Origin: Formosa sp. Hel1_31_208 | GTDB lineage: Bacteria; Bacteroidota; Bacteroidia; Flavobacteriales; Flavobacteriaceae | Assembly: GCF_900104785.1 (NCBI RefSeq) | Contig: NZ_LT629733.1 | Span: 1,396,501 to 1,460,500 of the forward strand | DNA length: 64,000 nucleotides | Direction: 5' to 3' | Shown: one piece after another, positions 17,978 to 26,600 of the stretch | Layout: the number at the start of each line of letters is the position of its first letter | Numbering within the stretch: position 1 is the stretch's first letter | Position numbers and translations under genes: made by a program | Notes under the pieces: generated by a model | Database searches by the model: none | What the model saw: the letters and a program-made list of their open reading frames with translations, nothing else | What the model was told of the DNA's origin: nothing

Positions 17978-18147
17978 AAAATCTTAGTTGTAGGTGTTAT
18001 ATGCAATTAAAGCCAAATATTAGCTGGGCAATTATGTTATTCATGTGAAGGTTATTTAGAGTTATCATCACTATTTGTTAATATTTAATGTATGATTAAC
18101 TAAATGTTAAGAACTAAATGTCATTTTAATTAGTATTTTTGCCACAT

Positions 18148-18226
18148 TATTAAAACTTAAGTTATTAAGTGTTTAGTAAGAATTGATTAATAGCTCTAAA
18201 ACCTCGTGATTTCACGAGGTTTTTTT
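18148..18226 (+). ncRNA. Candidate small RNA ending in a strong hairpin
   Basis: On the plus strand a promoter-like TATTTTTG (18134-18141) is followed about 60 bases later by a strong rho-independent terminator with its T tract on the plus strand. No plus-strand gene lies nearby; both flanking genes are on the minus strand. A transcript of about 75-80 bases would result. No TTG lies at the best -33 distance, so the promoter is only half supported, and the hairpin could simply end purE transcription. Confidence 0.3.
18198..18226 (+). terminator. Strong rho-independent terminator, T tract on plus strand
   Basis: 12-bp stem AAAACCTCGTGA / TCACGAGGTTTT (18198-18209 with 18212-18223; two-base spacer, so in practice a slightly larger loop), followed by more Ts to 18226. 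In the purE (minus) direction only four Ts from the stem follow, so it is stronger for plus-strand transcription. Confidence 0.8.
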
Positions 18227-18236
18227 ATGTCTTGAT

Positions 18237-18716
18237 TTATAGGTCTTTAGAAGATTCGATTACCTTGGCTTTTAAGCCTTCTTTATAGGCAATAATGGTA
18301 TTTAAGACCTCTTGATTTGACGAGCCTATAATTTGAGCTGCCAATATACCTGCATTTTTTGCACCATTTAATGCTACTGTAGCTACAGGAACACCTCCTG
18401 GCATTTGGAGTATAGATAACACTGAATCCCAGCCATCAATTGAATTGCTGCTTTTTACAGGCACACCAATTACAGGTAATGGCGATAATGATGCGACCAT
18501 TCCCGGTAAATGAGCTGCGCCACCTGCACCAGCAATAATGACACTAATGCCTCTGCCATGAGCGTTTTTACTAAAATCAAAAAGTTTATCTGGAGTTCTA
18601 TGTGCAGAAACAATATCTACTTCCACATCAATATGAAACTCTTTTAAGATGTCTATTGCATCTTGCATTACAGGAAGATCACTTTTGCTTCCCATAATTA
18701 CGGCTACTTTACTCAT
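18237..18716 (-). CDS. purE: N5-carboxyaminoimidazole ribonucleotide mutase
   Basis: 159 residues, class I PurE. Converts N5-CAIR to CAIR in purine synthesis. The N terminus VAVIMGSKSDLPVM and the active-site segment SAHRTPDKL are present, as is the glycine-rich AGAGGAAHLPGMVAS. It follows purK with 2 bases between, the usual purKE order, so the unstable N5-CAIR made by PurK is passed to its partner. Confidence 0.96.
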   Translation of the reverse strand: MSKVAVIMGSKSDLPVMQDAIDILKEFHIDVEVDIVSAHRTPDKLFDFSKNAHGRGISVIIAGAGGAAHLPGMVASLSPLPVIGVPVKSSNSIDGWDSVLSILQMPGGVPVATVALNGAKNAGILAAQIIGSSNQEVLNTIIAYKEGLKAKVIESSKDL

Positions 18717-18718
18717 AA

Positions 18719-19879
18719 TTATTTACTGATTACTTTTATTGTCTTTTTTACATTTTCGGCAATACGACGTGCTTCATTGATATCTTCATTCACGATAGTC
18801 ACGTGACCCATTTTACGAAATGGTCGCGTTTGCTTCTTTCCATAGATATGTGGAGTCACGCCTTCTAATTGCATAATTTCTTCAATATGTTCATATACAA
18901 CATCTCCTGTATGACCTTCAGCTCCAACAAGATTCACCATAATGCCTCCAACTTTGTTATCGGCTCTTCCAAGAGGTAAATTTAAAATGGCTCTTATATG
19001 TTGTTCAAATTGAGAAGTGTAACTAGCTTCAATCGTTTGATGGCCAGAATTGTGTGGTCTTGGAGCTACTTCATTTACCAATATATCATCGTCTTCGGTT
19101 TGAAACATTTCAACCGCTAACAAGCCTACATGTTCGAAGGCTTTTGATGTTTTTAAGGCAATATCTTGTGCTTTTTTTGCAACAGCCTCATCAATACGCG
19201 CTGGACATATCACATACTCAACTTGATTTGCTTCCGGATGAAATTCCATTTCAACGACAGGATAAGTTTTGATATCACCGTTTTTTGTTCTTGCAACAAT
19301 GACTGCCAACTCATTTTTAAAAGGAATTAAAGCTTCTGCGATACATTCGCCTTTTGGTAAATCGAAAAGATCAGATAGCTGTCTCACAATCTTTACACCA
19401 TTACCATCATAGCCAAACTGAGCAGCCTTCCATACAAAAGGAAACTCTAGTGCTTCATTTTCAAGAGCATCTTCAACTTCAGATAGATAAGCAAATCTTG
19501 AAAAATCAGAAGTTGGAATCTCATGGTCCCGATAAAAAAGCTTTTGAGTTGCTTTATTTTGAATGGTACGTAAGGTTTTTGATGATGGATAAACAGTAAT
19601 ACCTTCTTTTTCTAGTGCTTCAAGAGCATCCACATTGACATTTTCAATTTCAAAAGTCAAAACGTCTACCTGCTTTCCGAAGTTATAAACCGCATTATAA
19701 TCCATTAAGTCACCTAAAGTGAAATCATCACTTGCAATTCTACAAGGCGCTTCAGGACTTGCATCCATAACATGGGTTGTAATATCAAACTTTCGTGTTG
19801 TATAAAGCATCATCTTGCCTAATTGACCTCCACCGAGAATTCCGAGTTTAAAATCTGAAGAGAAATAGTTCTGAGCCAT
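18719..19879 (-). CDS. purK: N5-carboxyaminoimidazole ribonucleotide synthase
   Basis: 386-residue ATP-grasp enzyme that carboxylates AIR with bicarbonate and ATP to give N5-CAIR. The N terminus LGILGGGQLGKMM is typical of PurK, and the ATP-grasp metal region reads VNEVAPRPHNSGH. First gene of the purKE pair, transcribed away from the hpt-adk fusion gene; the two divergent units, both in purine metabolism, share the region 19880-20016. Confidence 0.95.
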   Translation of the reverse strand: MAQNYFSSDFKLGILGGGQLGKMMLYTTRKFDITTHVMDASPEAPCRIASDDFTLGDLMDYNAVYNFGKQVDVLTFEIENVNVDALEALEKEGITVYPSSKTLRTIQNKATQKLFYRDHEIPTSDFSRFAYLSEVEDALENEALEFPFVWKAAQFGYDGNGVKIVRQLSDLFDLPKGECIAEALIPFKNELAVIVARTKNGDIKTYPVVEMEFHPEANQVEYVICPARIDEAVAKKAQDIALKTSKAFEHVGLLAVEMFQTEDDDILVNEVAPRPHNSGHQTIEASYTSQFEQHIRAILNLPLGRADNKVGGIMVNLVGAEGHTGDVVYEHIEEIMQLEGVTPHIYGKKQTRPFRKMGHVTIVNEDINEARRIAENVKKTIKVISK

Positions 19880-19914
19880 GAAGAAAATCCAATTTTTAGG
19901 TTTACTTTATTACA

Positions 19915-19948
19915 CAAAAATACATTATAATATAGAAAGGGTTGACAA
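19915..19948 (-). promoter_or_regulatory. Promoter of purKE
   Basis: On the minus strand: TTG (19948-19946), a 23-base spacer, TATTTTTG (19922-19915). It ends 35 bases before the purK ATG. The spacer is at the long end of the range. Confidence 0.5.
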
Positions 19949-19987
19949 AAATGGAATTCAAAAATCGGTATTCGACAATCTATTGAT

Positions 19988-19995
19988 TATCTTTG
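19988..19995 (+). promoter_or_regulatory. -7 promoter element of hpt-adk fusion gene
   Basis: TATCTTTG, a strong match to TAnnTTTG, 21 bases before the GTG start. The -33 element is not obvious. The predicted transcript start near 20001 leaves a leader of only about 15 bases. Confidence 0.55.
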
Positions 19996-20016
19996 CCTTT
20001 TTAAAAGCAATATCAA

Positions 20017-21126
20017 GTGATTAAACTACACGACCTATACTTCAAAACTTTTATTTCTGAACAGGAATTAGATGCCACAGTGCAACGTATGGTTGATGAG
20101 ATTGCAAATGATCTTCAAGATGAAATCCCTGTATTTGTAGGGATCTTGAACGGATCATTTATGTTTGTGAGTGACTTCGTAAAAAAATACCCAAAACCTT
20201 GTGAAGTAACCTTTATTAAACTTGCATCTTATGAAGGTTTGAAATCTACCGAAGATATTCAACGCCTTATTGGTTTAACACAAGATTTGTCTGGAAGGAA
20301 AGTAATCATTCTAGAAGATATTATCGATTCTGGGAATACCTTAGAAGAAGTACACCGCATTTTTAAAAATGAACATGTTGATGAACTAAAGATTGCAACA
20401 TTATTTGCGAAGCCAGAATCGTATAAAAAAGACTTTAAACTTCATTATGTTGGTAAAGAAATCCCGAATAAATTTATCGTTGGATACGGATTGGATTACA
20501 ACGGATTAGGACGTGACTTACCAGCAGTATATCAATTAAAAACAACTCAACACATGACAAACATTGTGCTATTTGGCCCTCCAGGTGCAGGCAAAGGAAC
20601 TCAAGCAGAATTTTTAAAAGACAAATACAACCTTGTACATATATCTACAGGAGATGTCTTTAGATATAATATAAAAAACGAAACCGCATTAGGCATGCTA
20701 GCAAAGTCTTTCATGGATAAAGGAGAATTGGTGCCTGATCAAGTGACCATAGATATGCTTAATGCTGAAGTTGAAAAGAACGCAGGTGCCAAAGGATTTA
20801 TCTTTGACGGTTTTCCAAGAACAAATGCACAGGCCAAAGCTTTAGATAATTTAATGGATGCTAAAGACTCTCAAATCGATGCCATGATTGCATTAGAAGT
20901 CGATGATGAAGTATTGGTAGGTCGTTTATTAGAACGCGGAAAAACGAGTGGCAGAAAAGATGATGCAGATGAGTCAATTATTCGAAATAGAATTATTGAA
21001 TACTATAATAAAACCGCAATTTTAAAAGACTATTATGCAGCTCAATATAAATATTATGGTGTGGATGGTGTAGGTAGTATAGATGATATCACTGAACGTT
21101 TAAATGCAGTCATAGATAAACTTTAA
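20017..21126 (+). CDS. Hypoxanthine phosphoribosyltransferase-adenylate kinase fusion
   Basis: 369 residues in one frame. Residues 1-179 are a purine phosphoribosyltransferase: the PRPP-binding motif is VIILEDIIDSGNTL and the C terminus VGYGLDYNGLGRDLP is that of hypoxanthine PRTases. Residues 180-369 form a full adenylate kinase starting at an internal Met: P-loop GPPGAGKGT, STGDVFRYN, DGFPRTNAQA, and a short lid (LLERGKTSGRKDD) without zinc cysteines. The product should salvage hypoxanthine (and perhaps guanine) and interconvert AMP and ADP. The start is GTG. An internal ATG at 20554 could also give free adenylate kinase. No other adk is seen here, and none lies between secY and infA where many bacteria keep it. 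Confidence 0.92.
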   Translation: MIKLHDLYFKTFISEQELDATVQRMVDEIANDLQDEIPVFVGILNGSFMFVSDFVKKYPKPCEVTFIKLASYEGLKSTEDIQRLIGLTQDLSGRKVIILEDIIDSGNTLEEVHRIFKNEHVDELKIATLFAKPESYKKDFKLHYVGKEIPNKFIVGYGLDYNGLGRDLPAVYQLKTTQHMTNIVLFGPPGAGKGTQAEFLKDKYNLVHISTGDVFRYNIKNETALGMLAKSFMDKGELVPDQVTIDMLNAEVEKNAGAKGFIFDGFPRTNAQAKALDNLMDAKDSQIDAMIALEVDDEVLVGRLLERGKTSGRKDDADESIIRNRIIEYYNKTAILKDYYAAQYKYYGVDGVGSIDDITERLNAVIDKL

Positions 21127-21179
21127 GCCCAATATTATCTTTTTATGGCATAGTCCTTATTGGAATATTCCTTTTTCTT

Positions 21180-21362
21180 TTGCCTGTAGCAGTTTTAATT
21201 AGAGTGCTCATGAAACGCACAGTTGGTAATAATAAACTTATTTGGATTGCACTCATCAAATGTATGCCCTTTAAAGATGGCCTTGTGTGTTTTCTTAATA
21301 GAAGACCTGAATTAGAGGCACATGAAATTAGAAATTCAAATCAAAACGACGTTAAGTATTAA
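21180..21362 (+). CDS. Possible small membrane protein, start uncertain
   Basis: A 60-codon frame from a TTG, but the reading frame is open back to about 21120 and codes for more hydrophobic sequence (GIVLIGIFLFLLPVAVLIRV). No ATG or GTG exists in the extended part. The section NNKLIWIALIKCMPF followed by a short polar tail resembles the second half of PLDc_N-type membrane segments. It lies between the hpt-adk fusion and obg, all on one strand. It could be a real gene with a TTG or rare start, or a remnant that lost its start. Confidence 0.4.
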   Translation: MPVAVLIRVLMKRTVGNNKLIWIALIKCMPFKDGLVCFLNRRPELEAHEIRNSNQNDVKY

Positions 21363-21398
21363 CGAGTTTAAAAGAAACCGCTTTTGCGGACGATTAAT

Positions 21399-22397
21399 AT
21401 GACTGAAGGTAATTTTGTTGACTACGTAAAAATCCACGTTTCTTCTGGAAAAGGAGGACAAGGATCTGCACATTTACATCGCGAGAAGTTCATTGAAAAA
21501 GGTGGACCCGATGGCGGTGATGGTGGTCGTGGAGGTCATGTGATTCTGCGAGGTAATACTAACCTTTGGACCTTGTTGCATTTAAAATTTAAACGCCACG
21601 CTAAGGCAGGCCACGGTGGGCATGGTAGTAAGAGTAGAAGTACAGGTGCCGATGGTGAAGATATCTATGTAGATGTGCCTTTAGGGACTGTCGTCAAAGA
21701 TTCTGAAACGGATGAAGTCCTATTCGAAATTACTGAAGACGGCGAAGAAAGGATTGTGGCTCAAGGAGGTCGTGGCGGATTAGGGAATTGGCATTTTAAA
21801 AATTCGAGAAACCAAACACCGCGTTATGCACAACCTGGAGAACCCCTCGAAGAAAAAAGTATCACGATTGAATTAAAAATATTAGCAGATGTGGGACTGG
21901 TCGGATTTCCAAATGCTGGAAAATCTACCCTACTCTCAGTGATTACCGCAGCAAAACCTAAAATTGCAGATTACGAGTTTACAACTCTAAAACCTAATCT
22001 GGGAATTGTTGAATATCGTGATTTTAAGACCTTCGTTATGGCAGATATTCCTGGAATTATTGAAGGCGCTGCCGAAGGTAAAGGACTTGGGCACTACTTT
22101 TTACGTCATATCGAACGTAACTCGGTTTTACTATTCTTAATTCCTGCTGATGCCGAAGATATTCGTAAACAGTATGATATTTTATTGGACGAGCTTAGAC
22201 GCTACAATCCTGAAATGTTAGATAAAGAACGCATTATCGCGATTTCAAAAAGTGACATGCTTGATGAGGAACTTAAAACAGAACTCAAAAGTGAATTGGA
22301 TGAGACATTACCCATAGACTATATGTTTATTTCTTCCGTGGCACAACAAGGGATTACAGAACTTAAAGATAAACTCTGGAAAATTCTTAACGATTAA
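21399..22397 (+). CDS. obg: GTPase Obg (CgtA)
   Basis: 332 residues from the ATG at 21399 ([12 protein letters not shown]); an upstream TTG is not needed. The N-terminal glycine-rich Obg fold ([16 protein letters not shown] and [10 protein letters not shown]) is followed by the GTPase domain: G1 [10 protein letters not shown]3 [10 protein letters not shown]4-like SKSD. It ends soon after the G domain, so the C-terminal OCT domain of some Obg proteins is absent, as usual in this phylum. Role: large ribosomal subunit assembly and stress control. Confidence 0.95.
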   Translation: MTEGNFVDYVKIHVSSGKGGQGSAHLHREKFIEKGGPDGGDGGRGGHVILRGNTNLWTLLHLKFKRHAKAGHGGHGSKSRSTGADGEDIYVDVPLGTVVKDSETDEVLFEITEDGEERIVAQGGRGGLGNWHFKNSRNQTPRYAQPGEPLEEKSITIELKILADVGLVGFPNAGKSTLLSVITAAKPKIADYEFTTLKPNLGIVEYRDFKTFVMADIPGIIEGAAEGKGLGHYFLRHIERNSVLLFLIPADAEDIRKQYDILLDELRRYNPEMLDKERIIAISKSDMLDEELKTELKSELDETLPIDYMFISSVAQQGITELKDKLWKILND

Positions 22398-22402
22398 TTT
22401 TT

Positions 22403-22498
22403 GGGCGTTACCTTACCATGCTAAGGCATTGTAAGGTCAGGCTTTATGTTGCAATCTTTTTTTGGCAAAAAAAGGATTTTCACTGCAATCCTTAGCGC
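22403..22498. repeat. Probable degenerate dispersed intergenic element
   Basis: Begins GGGCGTTACC, contains GGTCAGGCTTT and a hairpin CTTTTTTT-GGC-AAAAAAAG (22456-22474), and ends CAATCCTTAGCGC. I recall intergenic elements in many Bacteroidota genomes running from GGGCGTT through GGGTCGGGCTTTC to CAATCCCTAACGC; this appears to be a decayed copy. It is a single copy in this window, so repetition is not shown here. Confidence 0.5.
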
Positions 22499-22561
22499 AG
22501 GGTCTTACGTTAAAGTTCACGCATGTGATTGATTTTTTCGCTATATTTAAAATAAAAAGCA

Positions 22562-23086
22562 ATGAAACGATTAGCACTCCTTTTAAGTCTTATAATGTTA
22601 GCCTCTTGTGCATCTATACGAGTGACTTACGATTATGAAAAGACCACTGATTTTGACACCTATAAGACTTATAATTATTATTCCGATATGAACACAGGGA
22701 TGAGCGAGTTGGATACCAAACGCTTGTTGGATGCCTTAGATAAGGCCATGGCGGCGGAAGGCTATACCTTATCAGAAACTCCAGATTTCTTTGTAGATAT
22801 CAAAAGTTCAGAATATCAACAACAACGTGGTAATAATGTTGGCGTAGGTCTTGGCGGTACTGGGCGAAATGTTGGTGGTGGTATTTCGGTGGGCTTACCT
22901 ATCGGACAAACACAAATGGGACGCCAAATTATATTTGATTTTGTAGATGAGAATAAAAACGGACTCTTTTGGCAAGCGATTTCAGAGTCTAATTACAACC
23001 CAAAAGCCTCTCCAGAAAAACGCGAAGCTCAGTTCATGGCGATTGTAGCCAAAGTATTGGAAGGTTTTCCTCCAGAACCTAAATAG
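22562..23086 (+). CDS. DUF4136 lipoprotein
   Basis: 174 residues with a lipoprotein signal peptide; the lipobox is LASC with Cys at residue 16 (MKRLALLLSLIMLASC). The body fits DUF4136: DYEKTTDFDTYKTYNYY near the start and a C-terminal segment on bringing the product to about 160 mature residues. A glycine-rich loop (GVGLGGTGRNVGGG) sits mid-protein. Function unknown; likely anchored to a periplasmic-facing or surface membrane leaflet. Confidence 0.82.
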   Translation: MKRLALLLSLIMLASCASIRVTYDYEKTTDFDTYKTYNYYSDMNTGMSELDTKRLLDALDKAMAAEGYTLSETPDFFVDIKSSEYQQQRGNNVGVGLGGTGRNVGGGISVGLPIGQTQMGRQIIFDFVDENKNGLFWQAISESNYNPKASPEKREAQFMAIVAKVLEGFPPEPK

Positions 23087-23105
23087 GGGTTTTTATTACG
23101 TTAAT

Positions 23106-23134
23106 AAAAAAGAGGCTTTAAAAGCCTCTTTTTT
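23106..23134. terminator. Bidirectional terminator
   Basis: 13-bp stem with arms at 23106-23118 and 23122-23134 (core AGAGGCTT / AAGCCTCT) and A and T runs on both sides, between two convergent genes. It can serve both. Confidence 0.85.
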
Positions 23135-23147
23135 TAAAAGTGATTCT

Positions 23148-23522
23148 TTATTTTAATAGATCCTTGTACTGGTTTTTATAGCCAAACAATACCACAATAT
23201 TTAATACCAATAAGACTGCAGCTCCAGCGATATTTCCTGGATCTAAAACAGCATGGAATAAAACAGCATTTACCGATACGCTCATTAAAATAAGGGCGAA
23301 TAATGCTCCGAATTTGTTAAAGATTAACGCTAAACCAGCAACGATTTCTACAATGGCAACTAATACCATAGTTTTAGAATTCACTAGAGCTCCAAAATAG
23401 ACTCCGGCATCTTCAGACATGCCTTCTGGTGCTGGTAAAAATTCCATGAATTTATTTAGCCCGAAGACTAAAACGAAAAGGCCGAGTAATATTCTCAAGA
23501 CCATAAATACTTTTGAATTCAT
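23148..23522 (-). CDS. DoxX-like small membrane protein
   Basis: 124 residues, four predicted membrane segments. The start MNSKVFMVLRILLGLFVLVFGLNKF is the usual first helix of DoxX-type proteins, with a conserved small-residue-rich pattern later (EIVAGLALIF). The family has been tied to redox and sulfur metabolism in some members, but the role here is unknown. Single gene, ending at the shared terminator. Confidence 0.75.
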   Translation of the reverse strand: MNSKVFMVLRILLGLFVLVFGLNKFMEFLPAPEGMSEDAGVYFGALVNSKTMVLVAIVEIVAGLALIFNKFGALFALILMSVSVNAVLFHAVLDPGNIAGAAVLLVLNIVVLFGYKNQYKDLLK

Positions 23523-23607
23523 AATAGATGGTTTTAGTTAGTATCATAAATATAATCAATTATACTTTATGCTACATTTTTTTGAAACTCTTAGGGATTC
23601 CTTACAA

Positions 23608-26600
23608 TTAGTCTTTAACTGATATCCTAACACCTTCACTATGACTGCTAAACTCTGGAGCATACATACTTTGAATAGTGGTTATGCCATTACTCATCTC
23701 ACCAGTATTAGTAACCCTTAAATCATATTCAAAAACATAAACACCTTTTGGCAAGTAGTCAAAAAAGAAATTAGTAGAGGCGTCTTTAGTGCTTTCATAA
23801 TAGCCTAAACCATCTTGCCATTTGTATTGTGATAAGACATTGACAGGTTCTAATCCTGCAGCTCGCATATCTTTCATATGAAGAAATTCCATGGCAAGAT
23901 CGCTTCGTAATTCTATTCGTACTCTCACCAAATCACCTACTTCTAATTTGCTTTCAGATGTGAGCTCTGTAATTTCTTCACCTGTATCTGTATTGGTTTT
24001 CTTAAAGAGTGATTTCTGAAGTTTTAAAGGTGTTTCTGCAGCGGTAATCTTATCCAAATCCTCAAAGTATTGCCAGTATAAACTTCCCCATGCAATACCG
24101 TCACCTTTCTTAGCCAAACTTACAGTTGCCATTTCTGGTTGGATTTCAGAGCCAGACCAAGAGGTTTTGTAATATCCTGTTCCTGCTTCTACTTTAACAT
24201 CTTCTAATTGTGATGGCCTGATTGCTTGTCGGCCAATTATCACATCTACCATATCAGTTATACTTAACCAATCACTACCTTGAAGCAATAACGCGTACAC
24301 CGCCTCGGTGGTGGCTTTGGTGGTTTTCCAACGATTGGTTTGTTTGTTTTTCAATAACCAAATTTTCATATTATCAACCGTTACTGTATCATTTTCTATT
24401 TCTGAAAAAGCCTCTATCAGTAGCGCCTGTGTTTCAATAGGCGCTTGGTACCAGTACCACGAATTGGTATTGGCTTTCCAATACATGCCTAATTCTTCTG
24501 AAGTAATACTGTTCTCACGAAGCGATTTTAATATCTTTTCAGAAGTGATGTTGTCACCATTTCGATGAACAACTAAGGCCATCAAACCTTTGGCATATAA
24601 TGATCGACTTAACCAGTAGTTTTGAATCTGTGTGTTATAGTAATGGATGATGTCTTGCACTTGTTTTGAGGCTGCGTTTTCTGGGAAGAAACTACGCATG
24701 TACAAATAATGTAATTGTGTATAGCTCAAATGGTCTTTCGATAAATCGGCTTTAGGATTGTGTTTTTTGATGTCTTCATATTCTTGAACAAATTCGGTAT
24801 CTAAATAGGCAAGTGCTTTACTAATCATGTAAGTCTCAACGTCGCTGGATCTAACATTAAGTTGTTTTAAATGCCCAAACCCAGTGATTATATGTTGTGT
24901 GATATATCGGTTTGCACGTCCGCCATTAAACCATGACCAAGCGCCATTATTCATTTGACTATTTTCAAGCTTTCGTTTTGCTGATGACAATTCGTTAGTC
25001 ATCTTATTAAGATCAAAGAGTAGTGCGATACGCTTTTTCTGTTCGGTTTCACTTTGTGTATCCCGTAACCAAGGAGTTTCCTGAATTAAAATCGATTTTA
25101 ACTCTTGGTTCTGTTCCAAATTACTGATTAAAGCATCTGTTTGTCGCCACTGATTAAACACCTCTTGAATTCTTGGGTTGCTATTCACTAAATGACTCGC
25201 TAAGGCATTCGCATAATAGCGACTAAAGGTCTGCTCGTTACAGTCGTAAGGATACTCCATCAAGTAGGGTAATGCTTGTACGGCATACCAAGCCGGATTA
25301 GAGGTCATTTCTAAAGTTAATTTGTGGTTCTTGAGTGTCGTAGAGGTATTGGTTTTTAGTTTATCAAGAGTAAATGTTCGTGTTTCATTGCTCTTAATCC
25401 ACATTGGTAAGGTTTCAGTAACCAACATACGATTAGACAATACCGGTAAGGCATTTTGTTCCCCATCACTAAAATCGCCAGCTTTTGCTAGAATTTTATA
25501 CTGCACGGCATCAACGTCAAAAGGAACGCTTAACGACCATGATGCTTGAGTGTTTCCTTTAGCATCAACCGTAAACGGTACGGTTTCTCCCGTAGGTAAA
25601 ATACCAAGATGCGCTGTAATATCTTTCCCTGAAACCGCATCGGTTAAAATTAGTTTTGCGCCACCTGATAAGGCTTTATCGGTTAAATTCGCAATTTTAG
25701 TACTTATAGTAATCTGATCGCCATGACGTAAAAATCGTGGTGCATTAGGCAAAACCATCAACTCTTTTTGGGTGACGGTTTCTAAAGTACTTACAGCACT
25801 TTCTAAAGATTTTGTATGGGCTAATAGTTGTAACTTCCATTTGGTTAAGGCTTCTGGAGTAGTGAAGCTAAAACTCACGTTGCCCTCTTTATCCGTTTCT
25901 AACTGCGGAAAGAAAAAGGCCATTTCCTGAAGGTTTTTGCGAATTTTTATATCGTCGAAATTTTGTCTGTCAATTTCTTTAGCTGTTCGCATAAGAAAAT
26001 AATACTCAGGGTCATCAAGATTATCAGAATCTCTAAACTTACCACTTGCAACAAAGTCAGCAACATTCATTACTTCTTTTGAATCGTCTTCCATAACCAT
26101 TATAGCTTCATCCATTACGGCTTCTGCTTCAATCTCAACTAAAGCAGAGTCACTGCGCATCAAATAGCGATTACCATATCCAAAATCTAATCCGAAGTAA
26201 TTCAATTGATCATAATTTTGGAGTCTATAGTTTCCATTCCCATAGCGTAGATTTTGGACTGTAAAGCGTTTGCGGCTAAAGCTAGCTCCCGTTTGTAATC
26301 TATATTTTGAATAGTAGATTGGTTGTTGAATTGGGTTAAAATCCCAGCCGTGAGGTTTGAACTGGTCCAAAGAGGTATCATACATGCTGGCTAAAAGTTC
26401 AGCTGCGACTTTATCACCTTTAGGACCTTTTATTTTAAACGACCAGATTTCATCGGTTCCAGGTTGTAACTTGTCTCTGAAGGTTAACGTTTCTATTTCG
26501 AGATCAGTTTTAGGGTAGGGCACAACAACAAAGTTCATACCATGTTTGTAACTATTATGAAATGCGTAACTATAATGCACAATAAAACCACCTTGATCTT

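Noticed and set aside
19942..19947. TTGACA at 19942 as a sigma-70 -35 box for the hpt-adk gene
   Set aside because: The distance to TATCTTTG (over 40 bases) is far too long; the match to the E. coli consensus is probably accidental.
22441..22480. T-run/A-run hairpin after obg read as an intrinsic terminator
   Set aside because: The stem is nearly all A-T pairs and sits inside the longer GGGCGTT-type element; it may stop transcription weakly but the repeat explanation covers more of the sequence.
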